Program-made: the position numbers and the translations under genes | Notes under the pieces: model-generated | The model's input: the letters and a program-made list of their open reading frames with translations, nothing else | Told to the model about the DNA's origin: nothing | The model's database searches: none | Shown here: one piece after another, positions 7,835-16,275 of the stretch | Numbering within the stretch: position 1 is the stretch's first letter | Layout of the letters: every line of letters starts with the position of its first letter | Origin: an uncultured Oscillospiraceae bacterium | GTDB taxonomy: Bacteria > Bacillota > Clostridia > Oscillospirales > Ruminococcaceae | Length of the DNA stretch: 32,233 nt | NCBI GenBank assembly: GCA_934456315.1 | Contig: CAKSHG010000006.1 | Location: forward strand, 1-32,233 | Reading direction: 5' to 3'

Positions 7835-8553
7835 GCGAAGACAACACCATTCTCGAACTGATAAAGGTATCGAAGCAGTTTGGCGGTATCCAGGCGGTAG
7901 AGGACTTCGACTTCAAGGTACAAAAGGGAGAAGTTCACTGCCTTATCGGACCTAACGGCGCCGGCAAGACCACAGTGTTCAAGCTCATCACCGGATTGTA
8001 CCCGGTATCCTCCGGAAGAGTAAAATTCAAGGGCGTGGATATCACGAATATGAGCGCTGCAAAGCGCGCCCGCAACGGACTGAGCATCAAAATGCAGGTG
8101 CCCGGCGTATTTGAGGAACTGACGATGCGTGAAAATATCCGCATCGCGGCGGGCAACTACATACCCGCTGCAAAGCTGGACGAGGAGACCGAACGTCTCA
8201 TAAAGCTTGTGAAGCTGGACAAGCTCGGCAACCCTCCGGTACACAATATGTCCCACGGACAGCAGCAGTGGCTTGAAATAGCAATGGCGCTGTCCTCCAA
8301 GCCGGAGCTGCTGCTCCTTGACGAGCCGGCAGCCGGAATGGGGCCTGAAGAGACCGCATTCACGGCAGAGCTTGTCAACGAACTGAACGCGACCGGGCTT
8401 ACGATCCTTTTCATCGACCACGATATGGATTTTGTACGCCAGATCGCGCAGAAAGTCACAGTAATGCACTATGGAAGAAAGTTTGCATACGGCACCGTCG
8501 ATGAGATTAGCAATGATCCGGGAGTAAAGCAGATTTATCTCGGAAACGTCTGA
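7831..8553 (+). CDS. urtD: ABC transporter ATP-binding protein, UrtD-like
   Basis: One of the two cytoplasmic ATPases of the importer (LivG/UrtD family, 240 residues). Walker A is GPNGAGKTT, the signature is MSHGQQQWLEIAMAL, and Walker B is LLLLDEPAAGM, with the switch His in FIDHDMDF. The MSHGQxQWLEI signature with W-L-E is characteristic of UrtD rather than LivG. The start ATGA overlaps the urtC stop, with GGAGGTG upstream. All ATPase residues needed for function are present. Confidence 0.9.
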   Translation: MSEDNTILELIKVSKQFGGIQAVEDFDFKVQKGEVHCLIGPNGAGKTTVFKLITGLYPVSSGRVKFKGVDITNMSAAKRARNGLSIKMQVPGVFEELTMRENIRIAAGNYIPAAKLDEETERLIKLVKLDKLGNPPVHNMSHGQQQWLEIAMALSSKPELLLLDEPAAGMGPEETAFTAELVNELNATGLTILFIDHDMDFVRQIAQKVTVMHYGRKFAYGTVDEISNDPGVKQIYLGNV

Positions 8554-8571
8554 CGAAAGGAGCGGAAAATT

Positions 8572-9273
8572 ATGATCCTTGAAGCAAAGGGTGTGACCTC
8601 CGGTTACGACAGGATAATGGTCATCAACGACATCTCCGTTTCGGTTGACAAGGGCGAGATCGTTTCGATAATCGGGCGCAACGGTGTGGGTAAATCCACA
8701 TTCATGAAAACGCTGATAGGTCTGATAAAGACTTCCCGCGGCTCCATCGAGTTCGACGGCGATGATATCACAAAGATGAAAGCGCACAACCGCGCCAAAG
8801 CCGGGATCGGATACGTCCCGCAGGGTCACGGTATATTCCCCGGACTGACCGTTGAAGAAAACATGAAGATGGGCAGCATGATAAACACCGCCGGCAAAAA
8901 GGGTAATTACGACATGGTATACGAATACTTCCCGCGGCTGGCGGAACGCCGCAAGCAGATGGCAGGAAGCATGAGCGGCGGCGAACAGGCGATGCTTTCC
9001 ATCGGCAGAGTGCTCGTCGGAGACCCGAAGATACTCCTGCTGGACGAGCCGAGCGAAGGCGTTCAGCCGAACATAGTATCCCAGATGGGCGAAATCGTGG
9101 AGAAGATAAGCCGTGAACTTGGGCTTACAGTACTCATGGTCGAGCAGCACATGGGACTTATTCAACAGATAACCGAGCGCGCGTACGTCCTCGACAAGGG
9201 ACAGATAATCGCCTCGCTGGACAAGGCGCAGGTCAACGATAATGAAGTTATAAAGCAGTATCTTACAGTATAG
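8572..9273 (+). CDS. urtE: ABC transporter ATP-binding protein, UrtE-like
   Basis: The second ATPase (LivF/UrtE family, 233 residues), pairing with the preceding one. Walker A is GRNGVGKST, the signature is MSGGEQAMLSIGRVL, Walker B is LLLDEPSEGVQP, and the switch His is in VEQHMGL. GRNGVGK and SEGVQP are typical of the UrtE group. An AAAGGAGCGG site precedes the ATG, and 18 bases separate it from urtD. The formamidase gene follows after 15 bases, so it belongs to the same transcript. Confidence 0.9.
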   Translation: MILEAKGVTSGYDRIMVINDISVSVDKGEIVSIIGRNGVGKSTFMKTLIGLIKTSRGSIEFDGDDITKMKAHNRAKAGIGYVPQGHGIFPGLTVEENMKMGSMINTAGKKGNYDMVYEYFPRLAERRKQMAGSMSGGEQAMLSIGRVLVGDPKILLLDEPSEGVQPNIVSQMGEIVEKISRELGLTVLMVEQHMGLIQQITERAYVLDKGQIIASLDKAQVNDNEVIKQYLTV

Positions 9274-9288
9274 AAAGGACGATATATC

Positions 9289-10194
9289 ATGACAGAGATC
9301 AGACAGCCGGGCGCTTATTCATACGCATTCAGCAGATATCTTGAACCCATCGCAAGGGTAAAGCAGGGTGAGACCGTGGTTATCCACACCCTTGACGCAT
9401 TCGAGGACAGGATCAAGTCCGAGGACGACCTCCCCTCTAAGGTACTGGGAAAATACCTCAATCCCCAGACCGGTCCTATATTCATCGAGGGCGCGGAAGC
9501 CGGCGACACGCTGTGCGTTGAGATAGTCAACATCGAAGCCGACCGCGATTACGCCGTAAGCTGCAATCAGCCGAATTTCGGCGGACTTGTTTCTACTCCG
9601 ACGACCCCGTTCCTCAATCCTCCCCTCGGCGAAAAAGTGTGGATATACAAGAAAGAGGGCAACATGTTCCGCTGCAACGACAAGCTGTGCTACGAGTGGC
9701 GCCCGTTCTTCGGAACCATCGCGACCGCCCCTGACATGGAGGCTATATCCGCGCTGACTCCGTTCGACCAGGGCGGCAACATGGACGTAACGGACATCTG
9801 CCCCGGAAACAAGGTATACCTGCCTATCAAGTGCGACGGCGCGATGTTCTATATCGGCGACTGCCACGCGCGTCAGGGCGACGGTGAGCTTATCGGCACC
9901 GCACTGGAGATAAACGGCAAGGCGACGCTGAAATTCACCGTACTGAAAGGAAAGCACATCAGCTGGCCGCGCATCGAGAACGATGAATACATCATGTGCG
10001 TCGGCAGCGCAAAGCCGATGGAGGATTCCGCGCGCATCGCATACACTGAGCTTATCAAGTGGATGGTCGAGGACTACGGCTGGGACGAGCTTGAAGCCTA
10101 TGAAGCCTTGACCCAGTGCGGCGAAATGTACGTCGGCAACATGGTAGACACTTTCTACTCCCTTGTTGCAAAGGTAAAGAAAAAGTATCTGTAA
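9289..10194 (+). CDS. Acetamidase/formamidase family amidohydrolase
   Basis: A cytoplasmic metal-dependent amidase of the FmdA/AmdA family, which hydrolyses formamide or acetamide to formate or acetate plus ammonia. Recognisable blocks are GPIFIEGAEAGDTLCVEI near residues 63-80, GNMDVTDICPGNKVYLPI near 163-180 and GDCHARQGDGEL near 190-202; the last is the conserved metal- and substrate-site stretch. At 301 residues it belongs to the short form of the family; the classical fungal and Methylophilus enzymes are nearer 400. It sits between the importer ATPase and glutamine synthetase genes, so its ammonia is probably passed to glutamine. Methylophilus has a comparable fmdA next to an fmdDEF amide importer. 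Confidence 0.88.
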   Translation: MTEIRQPGAYSYAFSRYLEPIARVKQGETVVIHTLDAFEDRIKSEDDLPSKVLGKYLNPQTGPIFIEGAEAGDTLCVEIVNIEADRDYAVSCNQPNFGGLVSTPTTPFLNPPLGEKVWIYKKEGNMFRCNDKLCYEWRPFFGTIATAPDMEAISALTPFDQGGNMDVTDICPGNKVYLPIKCDGAMFYIGDCHARQGDGELIGTALEINGKATLKFTVLKGKHISWPRIENDEYIMCVGSAKPMEDSARIAYTELIKWMVEDYGWDELEAYEALTQCGEMYVGNMVDTFYSLVAKVKKKYL

Positions 10195-10216
10195 TACGTA
10201 TGAGAGGTGATATTCA

Positions 10217-11551
10217 ATGAGCCTTGGCATCGAAGATATCGAAAAGATCATCAAGGATAACGATGTGGAATTCATCAGGCTTCAGTTCACGGATATGCTC
10301 GGTCACATGAAGAATGTGGCAGTGCCGAAATCCCAGCTGGAAAACGCACTGAACAACAAGATCACCTTTGACGGTTCCTCCATTGAGGGCTTTTCAAGGG
10401 TGGAAGAATCGGATATGTACCTGCGACCCGACCCGGACACATTCACACTGGTGCCATGGCGTCCGAAGCAAAGCGCAGTCGCACGAATGATATGCAGCAT
10501 TCACGACCCGGACGGAAATCCGTTTGCCGGAGATCCCCGTCATATACTTCAATCAAGTGTTGACAATGCGGCTGATATGGGGTATACTTTTAATGTCGGA
10601 GCAGAGTGCGAGTTCTTCATATTCCATAACGATGAGTTCGGCAGACCAACCACTGTCACTCACGACAAGTCAGGCTACTTCGACCTGGAGCCGCTGGATC
10701 TCGGCGGCGAGGTACGTCGGCAGATAGTTCTGGCACTCGAGGAGATGGGCTTTGAGATCGAAGCTTCCCACCACGAGGTCGCAGCCGGTCAGCACGAGAT
10801 CGACTTCAAATACAGCGAGGCGCTGAAAGCCGCGGACGATATCATGGCGTTCAAGTTTGCGGTGAAATCCATTGCAAAGAAGAACAACCTGTTCGCGTCA
10901 TTCCTGCCTAAGCCCGTCGAGGGTGTCAGCGGCTCCGGAATGCACCTTAATATGTCGCTGTTCAAAGACGGCAGGAATATATTCTACGACCCTGCCGACC
11001 CGAAGAAGAACGGTCTGAGCAAAGAGGCATACTGCTTCATTGCAGGTCTGATGAAGCACGCAAAAGCGCTGACCGCAGTGTGCGACCCGCTGGTAAATTC
11101 CTACAAGCGCCTTATCCCCGGTTATGAAGCGCCCACAGACATCGCTTGGAGCTGCAAGAACAGAAGCCCGCTGATAAGGATACCCGCGGCGCGCGGCACC
11201 GGAACAAGAGTGGAATTCCGTTCGCCGGATCCCGCAGCAAATCCGTACCTGGCGCTTGCCTGCTGTCTGGAAGCGGGACTTGACGGAATAAGGAACGGAC
11301 TCACTCCGCCGGAAGAGGTCAGCGACAATATATACGACCTCACGCCGGAGCAGCGTGCAGAACGCGGTATAGAGTCGCTTCCGCTCAGCCTTGAGGAAGC
11401 GCTTGAGGAGCTGAAAAAGGACGAGCTTATCAAAGGTGTGCTGGGAAGCCATATCTGTGAGAAGTTCATTTATCTCAAGGAGCAGGAATGCGCCGAGTAC
11501 CGCCGGCAGGTCAGCCAGTGGGAGATAAACAGATACCTCGCGGTATACTGA
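10217..11551 (+). CDS. glnA: Glutamine synthetase, type I
   Basis: Joins ammonia to glutamate using ATP, in the cytoplasm as a dodecamer. It is 444 residues, the length of the Firmicute GSI-alpha form. Motifs in order: FDGSSIEGF, the metal-binding GAECEFFIF, HHEVAAGQHEID, the ATP-site block KPVEGVSGSGMHLNMS, NSYKRLIPGYEAPTD, and RIPAARGTGTRVEFRSPDP with the catalytic region. The C-terminus is short, as in GSI-alpha, and I see no adenylylation segment typical of GSI-beta. GAGGTG lies before the ATG. It closes the importer operon and is followed by a terminator. Being tied to an amide operon, it may be a second, dedicated copy rather than the housekeeping enzyme; that cannot be settled from this window. 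Confidence 0.93.
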   Translation: MSLGIEDIEKIIKDNDVEFIRLQFTDMLGHMKNVAVPKSQLENALNNKITFDGSSIEGFSRVEESDMYLRPDPDTFTLVPWRPKQSAVARMICSIHDPDGNPFAGDPRHILQSSVDNAADMGYTFNVGAECEFFIFHNDEFGRPTTVTHDKSGYFDLEPLDLGGEVRRQIVLALEEMGFEIEASHHEVAAGQHEIDFKYSEALKAADDIMAFKFAVKSIAKKNNLFASFLPKPVEGVSGSGMHLNMSLFKDGRNIFYDPADPKKNGLSKEAYCFIAGLMKHAKALTAVCDPLVNSYKRLIPGYEAPTDIAWSCKNRSPLIRIPAARGTGTRVEFRSPDPAANPYLALACCLEAGLDGIRNGLTPPEEVSDNIYDLTPEQRAERGIESLPLSLEEALEELKKDELIKGVLGSHICEKFIYLKEQECAEYRRQVSQWEINRYLAVY

Positions 11552-11570
11552 GTTTCAGAATCACGAAAAT

Positions 11571-11609
11571 AAAGCTGCCGTGGACTATCCGGTTCACAGC
11601 GGCTTTTTG
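11571..11609 (+). terminator. Intrinsic terminator after glnA
   Basis: An imperfect stem AAAGCTGCCGTG / CACAGCGGCTTT is followed by a run of T residues (CTTTTTGTG), 20 bases after the glnA stop. It separates the metabolic operon from the regulatory pair, though leakage into the regulators is possible. Confidence 0.7.
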
Positions 11610-11633
11610 TGTTGTAATAAGGATACGGTGTAT

Positions 11634-12683
11634 ATGTACAGTATAATGATCGTTGACGACAGGGAGATATTCCGCCGCCAGCTGAAAAGATTTCAGGCAT
11701 TTTGCAGCAGCGCTGCTTTCAACATAGAGTATGAAGCGCAGAACGGCGAAGAGGCGCTTGCGTTGCTTCGCGAAAATAAAATAGATATGGTGATCACCGA
11801 TATTAAAATGCCGATCATGGACGGTATCGAATTACTCCAGCATATAAAGGAGGAGAATCTCTGCGGCTGCGTGGTTTTCCTGAGCGAATATGCGGAGTTT
11901 TCATATGCGCGTCAGGGACTGCAGATGGGCGCGTTCGATTACCTTGTAAAGCCTATATCTAACGAAGCAGTTAAAGTGCTGCTGGACAGAGCTGAATCGC
12001 TGCTATCAACAAGCCGCCGCTCATGGCTGGATATCACGGACGCACAAAAGGAACGCATAGCGCAGTGCGTGATGGATAACGACGACTATGCCCGTAAATT
12101 GTGCAGCGAAATCGCCGAGGGGATCGTCGGCAGCAGCACCGGAGACGCAGTGGCGCTGGAATCGCTCACAAGTCTTCTTCACGATGTCGGCACGCTGATA
12201 CTAGCAAAGCGCGATTATCTTCGGGAACTGATAGATACAGAATCCTTGTTCTCACTGCCGCCGTGCCCGCACGATGAAATATGCTCCCGATTCAGCGAAA
12301 AAATTGCCGAGGTGATGGACAAGGTCAACAGCTTCCGGCTCAACGTCAAGAACGAACTGATACAATCCGTCAGCGACAGCGTTCTGAGAAGCCTCGGGCG
12401 TGATATATCGCTTCAGAGCATGGCAGACCTCCATTTTGTCAATAAGGCATATCTTAGCCACCTTTTCAGCCAGGAGACAGGAATGTCCTTTATGGACTAT
12501 GTAAACAGCATACGCATGGAATGCGCAAAGCACCGCATAGCCTGTACCGGGGACAAGATCTATGAGATAGCCTCCGACCTGAAATACTCGGACACGGAGT
12601 ATTTCAGCAAGGTTTTCAAGCAGTACACCGGATACACGCCATCAGCATACCGCGCGCTGACCCACCCACAGGACGGTGAATAA
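11634..12683 (+). CDS. Response regulator with AraC-type DNA-binding domain (YesN family)
   Basis: A receiver domain (about 1-125) begins YSIMIVDDREIF and carries the phosphoacceptor Asp56 in VITDIKMP, the switch Ser in VVFLSEYAEF and Lys in YLVKPIS. A middle region of unknown fold follows. The C-terminal 100 residues form a double helix-turn-helix of the AraC family (DISLQSMADLHFVNKAYLSH and IYEIASDLKYSDTEYFSKVF, ending YTGYTPSAYR). The ATG at 11634 is preferred over upstream codons because the receiver starts right there; the RBS is weak. The histidine kinase gene follows after 2 bases, so they form a two-component pair. The neighbourhood suggests it controls the amidase/importer genes; the paired AAATTGCAA sites are candidate targets. 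Confidence 0.9.
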   Translation: MYSIMIVDDREIFRRQLKRFQAFCSSAAFNIEYEAQNGEEALALLRENKIDMVITDIKMPIMDGIELLQHIKEENLCGCVVFLSEYAEFSYARQGLQMGAFDYLVKPISNEAVKVLLDRAESLLSTSRRSWLDITDAQKERIAQCVMDNDDYARKLCSEIAEGIVGSSTGDAVALESLTSLLHDVGTLILAKRDYLRELIDTESLFSLPPCPHDEICSRFSEKIAEVMDKVNSFRLNVKNELIQSVSDSVLRSLGRDISLQSMADLHFVNKAYLSHLFSQETGMSFMDYVNSIRMECAKHRIACTGDKIYEIASDLKYSDTEYFSKVFKQYTGYTPSAYRALTHPQDGE

Positions 12684-12685
12684 TT

Positions 12686-14968
12686 ATGGATCCAAAAAGA
12701 AAAACCACGATTATCAAAATGTCTGCTTCTATTGCTTCGGGGTGGCTCGCGCTGCTTCTGGCACAGTTTCCGCTTGTAATAGACAGAATTTATAATGTCT
12801 CAATATACTGGAGCCTTATTCTGCCGCTGATGGTTTCGTGGGCATGGGGCGCAGAATATGCGGCAGTTGTGTGTACGCTCGGCGGAGTATGCGCGATACC
12901 ATTTATTCAGACCCCGGAATTTGGCATGGGCAATATACTTATCTCCTCATTCTGCGTAATAGCGATGATGATGACCGGAGGTCTCTTTTCAGGAAGCAAA
13001 GAACACAGGCGAATGACATTCTATCTCGGAATAACACTGTACTCCGTGCTGTGCTATGCAATGATAAACTCCATGCTGCCGGATATCCTGATGCATAATA
13101 CCACGGAATACAAACGCTATATTTCGCCCATGATACTCAGCACCTACTCCCTGGGATTTATACTTTCAATGTTCGTGCTTCTCTGTGCGGTAAAGGTGCT
13201 GTTTTACCTGCCGGTAGTAAGAAAAATATTCGGCGTCGAGAAGCTTCCCTACTCCGGAAAGAACGTGCAGGTGATGTGCGCAGTCTTCGGCGTTGCAGCC
13301 GCATACGCACTTATAGACCAGCTGGTAGACAACGCATATTTCAACGGACGCGGAATACATACCTCGATTTTTTATCACTCCAGCGGAAGCCCGATAAAAA
13401 TACTCATGGCTATCACCGCCGCGCTTCTGATTTGCGATTTTGTACTTTTTGATACGATGAGGTCGATGCGCTCAGGCACAGAACTGCAAATAAGCGAGGA
13501 ACGCTACCGCACTATCTATTCAAACATGATAGACACTTATCTTGAGATAGACCGCAGCGGCAGGATACTCCGCGTTACTCCTTCCGTAAGCGATACGCTG
13601 GGTCACTCGGAAGACTTTGTTACCGGGAAACAGTTCAGTTCATTCTTTGACGACAACGACGCCGCCGACATTTACACTGCACGACTTTTTGAATCGGGCA
13701 GACTTCTGAATATCGAACTTACAGGAAAAGAAGCCCCGCGCCCTGATTTCCTGGTCAGTGGGAAGACAATGTACCGCACCGAACTAGGCGACAATGTCGG
13801 AGCGATAACCATAAGAAACATAACCGACTACAAGAAGACGGAAGCCAAGCGCCGTGAACTTTCAGCAATGACGAACGCCATTTTCGAAAGCAACAGGGAT
13901 CTTATCTGGGTCGTGGACGGAAGCAATTTTACCCTGACATACTTCAACAGGGCGTTCAGCGAATATATCCTCCGAACCCGGGGTATAAAAGCCGCCCGTG
14001 GCAACACTATTTCTGAGCTTTTTACTGAAAGCGAAGCAAAATTCTTTGAACAAAGCTACTGCACCGTTCTTCAGAAAGGTAACTTTTTCTCAGAACTCAG
14101 AACGGAAAAGGAACATTTAAGCCTTGACCTGAGCTTCTATCCGATAAGGGTCAGCAGAAATGTGGTGAATATTTCCGTATTTGCCAAGGACATGACCAAG
14201 CAGGTAAATGCAGAGCAGGAGATACTACGCCTAAACGAGGGACTTGAAAAAATGGTAGATGAACGCACCATCGAGCTGAAGGACGCATACCGCGATCTTG
14301 AATCCTACAGCTATACGGTAACTCATGAGTTCAAGACGCCCGTTCGTGAGATAGACGCATATATGTCCATCATTGAGGAGGATAACGCTGATATTCTCCC
14401 GGAACAGTCGGTGAAAGACCTGCATTCCGTGCGCAGGATATGTTCTGAGGCACTTGATATGATACAGAAAATGATGGTATACTCAAAAGCCGGGTATATG
14501 GTCCTGAACATAGAGGACATTGACATGGAGAAAATGGTACGCGAGGTAGTTGAAGAAGTATCAATGAGTCACTCAGTCCCCTGTGAACTTACCTGCTACG
14601 AGCTGCCGCATATTTCCGCAGATAAGTTCCTTATGCGGGTCGCAGTCACCAACATCATCTCAAATTCCATCAAATTCTCAAAAAAGCACGGAAAGGCTGA
14701 AATAACGGTCGGGTGCATGATATCCAGCGGCACTAAGACATACTATTTCACCGATAAAGGGGTAGGCTTTACTCCCAATGGAAATAATGATCTTTTCGCA
14801 TTGTATAACAGGGCGCATAATTCCGGCGACTATGACGGCAGCGGCATCGGACTGGCTGTAGTTCAGCGAATATGCCGCAGATCAGCAGGCGAAGCTTATA
14901 TTTTCGGAAAAGAAGGCGTTGGCTGTACTGTGGTTCTAGAATTCCGCGGACGCGGTGAACAAGTCTGA
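12686..14968 (+). CDS. Membrane-bound PAS sensor histidine kinase
   Basis: The sensor partner of the preceding regulator, 760 residues. The first 260 or so residues hold about seven to eight hydrophobic segments with short loops, resembling integral-membrane sensor modules of the MASE type rather than a large extracellular domain. Two PAS-like regions follow (about 275-390, EERYRTIYSNMIDTYLEIDR, and 395-505), then a helical linker with EQEILRLNEGLEKMVDERT. His547 lies in THEFKTP, the phosphorylated H-box. The ATPase domain shows SNSIKFSKKHG (N box), FTDKGVGFT (G1) and GSGIGLAVVQRI (G2). No signal is identified; sensing through the membrane part or the PAS domains is open. Amide, ammonium or transporter status are guesses from context. 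Confidence 0.88.
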   Translation: MDPKRKTTIIKMSASIASGWLALLLAQFPLVIDRIYNVSIYWSLILPLMVSWAWGAEYAAVVCTLGGVCAIPFIQTPEFGMGNILISSFCVIAMMMTGGLFSGSKEHRRMTFYLGITLYSVLCYAMINSMLPDILMHNTTEYKRYISPMILSTYSLGFILSMFVLLCAVKVLFYLPVVRKIFGVEKLPYSGKNVQVMCAVFGVAAAYALIDQLVDNAYFNGRGIHTSIFYHSSGSPIKILMAITAALLICDFVLFDTMRSMRSGTELQISEERYRTIYSNMIDTYLEIDRSGRILRVTPSVSDTLGHSEDFVTGKQFSSFFDDNDAADIYTARLFESGRLLNIELTGKEAPRPDFLVSGKTMYRTELGDNVGAITIRNITDYKKTEAKRRELSAMTNAIFESNRDLIWVVDGSNFTLTYFNRAFSEYILRTRGIKAARGNTISELFTESEAKFFEQSYCTVLQKGNFFSELRTEKEHLSLDLSFYPIRVSRNVVNISVFAKDMTKQVNAEQEILRLNEGLEKMVDERTIELKDAYRDLESYSYTVTHEFKTPVREIDAYMSIIEEDNADILPEQSVKDLHSVRRICSEALDMIQKMMVYSKAGYMVLNIEDIDMEKMVREVVEEVSMSHSVPCELTCYELPHISADKFLMRVAVTNIISNSIKFSKKHGKAEITVGCMISSGTKTYYFTDKGVGFTPNGNNDLFALYNRAHNSGDYDGSGIGLAVVQRICRRSAGEAYIFGKEGVGCTVVLEFRGRGEQV

Positions 14969-15111
14969 CAACAGATATAAAACTTACCGATAAATCTATA
15001 AAAAAAGCATTTCATTTTCAGTCCAGATGTGATAAAATACAGTTGAAAACAGAAAGGCGACCGCATAACAATACCTTCTGTTTCGTCCCCATATAGTTTC
15101 ATCACAGCATT

Positions 15112-15147
15112 TGCGGTGTCAGCGTTGACACCGCACTTCTTTTTATT
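15112..15147 (+). terminator. Strong intrinsic terminator downstream of the histidine kinase
   Basis: A perfect 10-bp stem (TGCGGTGTCA against TGACACCGCA) with a 4-base loop is followed by CTTCTTTTTATT. It lies about 140 bases after the kinase stop codon and ends the plus-strand regulatory operon. Confidence 0.85.
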
Positions 15148-15222
15148 CACAATACCTTTTAAAGAGACTCCGGCAAGTTCAGTGTCGTAATAAAAACAGG
15201 TAAAAATGGTTCTAACTGTATA

Positions 15223-15247
15223 TTTCGCTCACATGAGGTTTTTAGAG
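15223..15247 (-). repeat. Solo terminal fragment of the MITE-like element
   Basis: These 25 bases are the exact reverse complement of the left end of the element at 24218-24339 (CTCTAAAAACC plus TCATGTGAGCGAAA). The outermost 6 bases are diverged and no second terminus can be found within 100 bases, so this is a decayed or truncated copy. Confidence 0.7.
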
Positions 15248-15300
15248 TCAACCTATTATAATAATGTATGGTATCATGTATCAGTACGTCACGCTGCCAT

Positions 15301-16017
15301 TCACTCTGCGCTATTCCGGACTTCCAACATGAAACGGTGTGCCATCTGCGCCGCCTCCACGCTCATGTTGCAGCCCATCTGCCAGATTGGGACTTTCGCG
15401 GCGACCTCGTCTATGCAGGTCAGCAGCGCGTCCATGACTTCGCGGTCCTCCGGGCGAATCGTCTGGTCAAGCAGCGAGAAAACCGCCCTGTCCGCGGGAA
15501 GCGGCTCGATATGGTTCTCCGCACTCCTGCGGAGAACGCATATTCCCTGAAGCGGGAACTCCGCGTTGATGTTGAGGTCGCTTTTTCCGCTCCAGGGAGT
15601 CCCGCAGGCGGTGACGCCATGTTCCCGTATCATTATTGCGGGCTTGTCGTCGTTGAGAATCACAGCGCGCTCCCCGAACGCCTTCAGCCACAGCGAAGTG
15701 TGCGTGGACTTACCTGTGCCGCTGGGCGCCGAGAACAGGTAAGCCCTTCCGTCAAGCACCACCGCGCTGGAATGCAGCATGAACCCTCCCCTTGCCGGAA
15801 GAGCCCGGTAAAACTGCTCCGCTGTAATAACGATCTCGCAGTCATCGCCGCAAAGCCCGGTATCCCGGCTGGTCTGAATGAGGAGCTGCTCATCAAACGG
15901 TATGACGAGCTGCGGCTCGCCCTCGTCCGTCAGATATTTCTCTGCACGCGCCATCATCGTAGGGTACCTGAAATCACATTCCACTGTGATACTGCAGATA
16001 CTGTACTTCCTGACCAT
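15301..16017 (-). CDS. HPr-kinase-like (HprK C-terminal fold) serine kinase, RiPP-associated
   Basis: A 238-residue cytoplasmic protein resembling the catalytic half of HPr kinase/phosphorylase. It has GGFMLHSSAVVLDG near residue 80, the P-loop APSGTGKST (97-105), LNDDKPAI (121-128), where HprK carries its second acidic motif, and GTPWSGK (139-145). The N-terminal half does not match HprK. Stand-alone kinases of this type occur in paeninodin-type lasso peptide clusters, where they phosphorylate a serine of the precursor. Here it lies 73 bases downstream of the 55-aa peptide gene on the same strand. RBS GGAGG (AACCTCC on the plus strand) directly precedes the ATG. The kinase fold is well supported; the peptide as substrate is inference from context. 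Confidence 0.8.
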   Translation of the reverse strand: MVRKYSICSITVECDFRYPTMMARAEKYLTDEGEPQLVIPFDEQLLIQTSRDTGLCGDDCEIVITAEQFYRALPARGGFMLHSSAVVLDGRAYLFSAPSGTGKSTHTSLWLKAFGERAVILNDDKPAIMIREHGVTACGTPWSGKSDLNINAEFPLQGICVLRRSAENHIEPLPADRAVFSLLDQTIRPEDREVMDALLTCIDEVAAKVPIWQMGCNMSVEAAQMAHRFMLEVRNSAE

Positions 16018-16037
16018 AAAACCTCCGAATCACACAA

Positions 16038-16066
16038 TACGCCGGACGCAGTACACGCCCGGCGCA
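16038..16066 (-). terminator. Intercistronic hairpin between peptide and kinase genes
   Basis: An inverted repeat (TGCGCCGGG against TCCGGCGTA on the minus strand, minor mismatches) lies between the short-peptide stop and the kinase start. Partial terminators after a RiPP precursor gene usually keep the precursor transcript more abundant than the enzyme transcripts. Its sequence also resembles the GCCGGAC...GTCCGGC inverted repeat at 24185-24208. Confidence 0.5.
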
Positions 16067-16090
16067 TTTTATTCCGCATTGGAAACTGAA

Positions 16091-16258
16091 TTACTTCCAC
16101 TCGCCCTTGCTGAGGTCTATCTCGATGCTGGTGTTGCTGTCAGCATTGAGAGAACCGCCGTTCTTCATTCCTTCAGCGGTAAGACCGCTGGAAGTGATGA
16201 TATCCTCAGTCGTGAACGATGTGATCTCTATTTCCGGCTTGGTGTATGTCTTTTTCAT
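16091..16258 (-). CDS. Putative RiPP precursor peptide, 55 aa, YxxP leader
   Basis: A small ORF with a strong AGGAGG 8 bases before its ATG and only 17 bases after the Big_2 gene. The peptide starts MKKTYTKPEIEITSF. Tyr5-x-x-Pro8 followed by an alternating acidic/hydrophobic strand matches the leader motif YxxPxL that lasso peptide precursors present to their PqqD-like B1 protein. A TEDIITSSG stretch (17-25) looks like the leader/core border, and the remaining 30 residues are rich in Gly, Asn, Ser and Asp with no Cys. Several Ser/Thr in the second half could be targets of the kinase encoded next door. There is no signal peptide. Similar KKxYxKPxxE short peptides are common in Ruminococcaceae. 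That it is a precursor is inference from motif plus neighbours. Confidence 0.7.
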   Translation of the reverse strand: MKKTYTKPEIEITSFTTEDIITSSGLTAEGMKNGGSLNADSNTSIEIDLSKGEWK

Positions 16259-16275
16259 CGCTGTATCCTCCTATT

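Larger units (their letters stand above)
14969..15300. other. Intergenic stretch with terminator and repeat fragment
   Basis: I find no supported gene in these 332 bases. They contain the terminator at 15112-15147 and a solo fragment of the MITE-like element at 15223-15247. The remainder is AT-rich without recognisable signals. Confidence 0.6.

Noticed and set aside
7525..9165. A 546-codon open frame on the minus strand
   Set aside because: It lies opposite urtC, urtD and urtE, whose motifs are unmistakable. The length reflects their codon use; the translation shows no domain.
4545..9273. Calling the importer strictly urea-specific
   Set aside because: Urt-type sequence does not separate urea from short amides, no urease is present here, and three amidase genes are adjacent.
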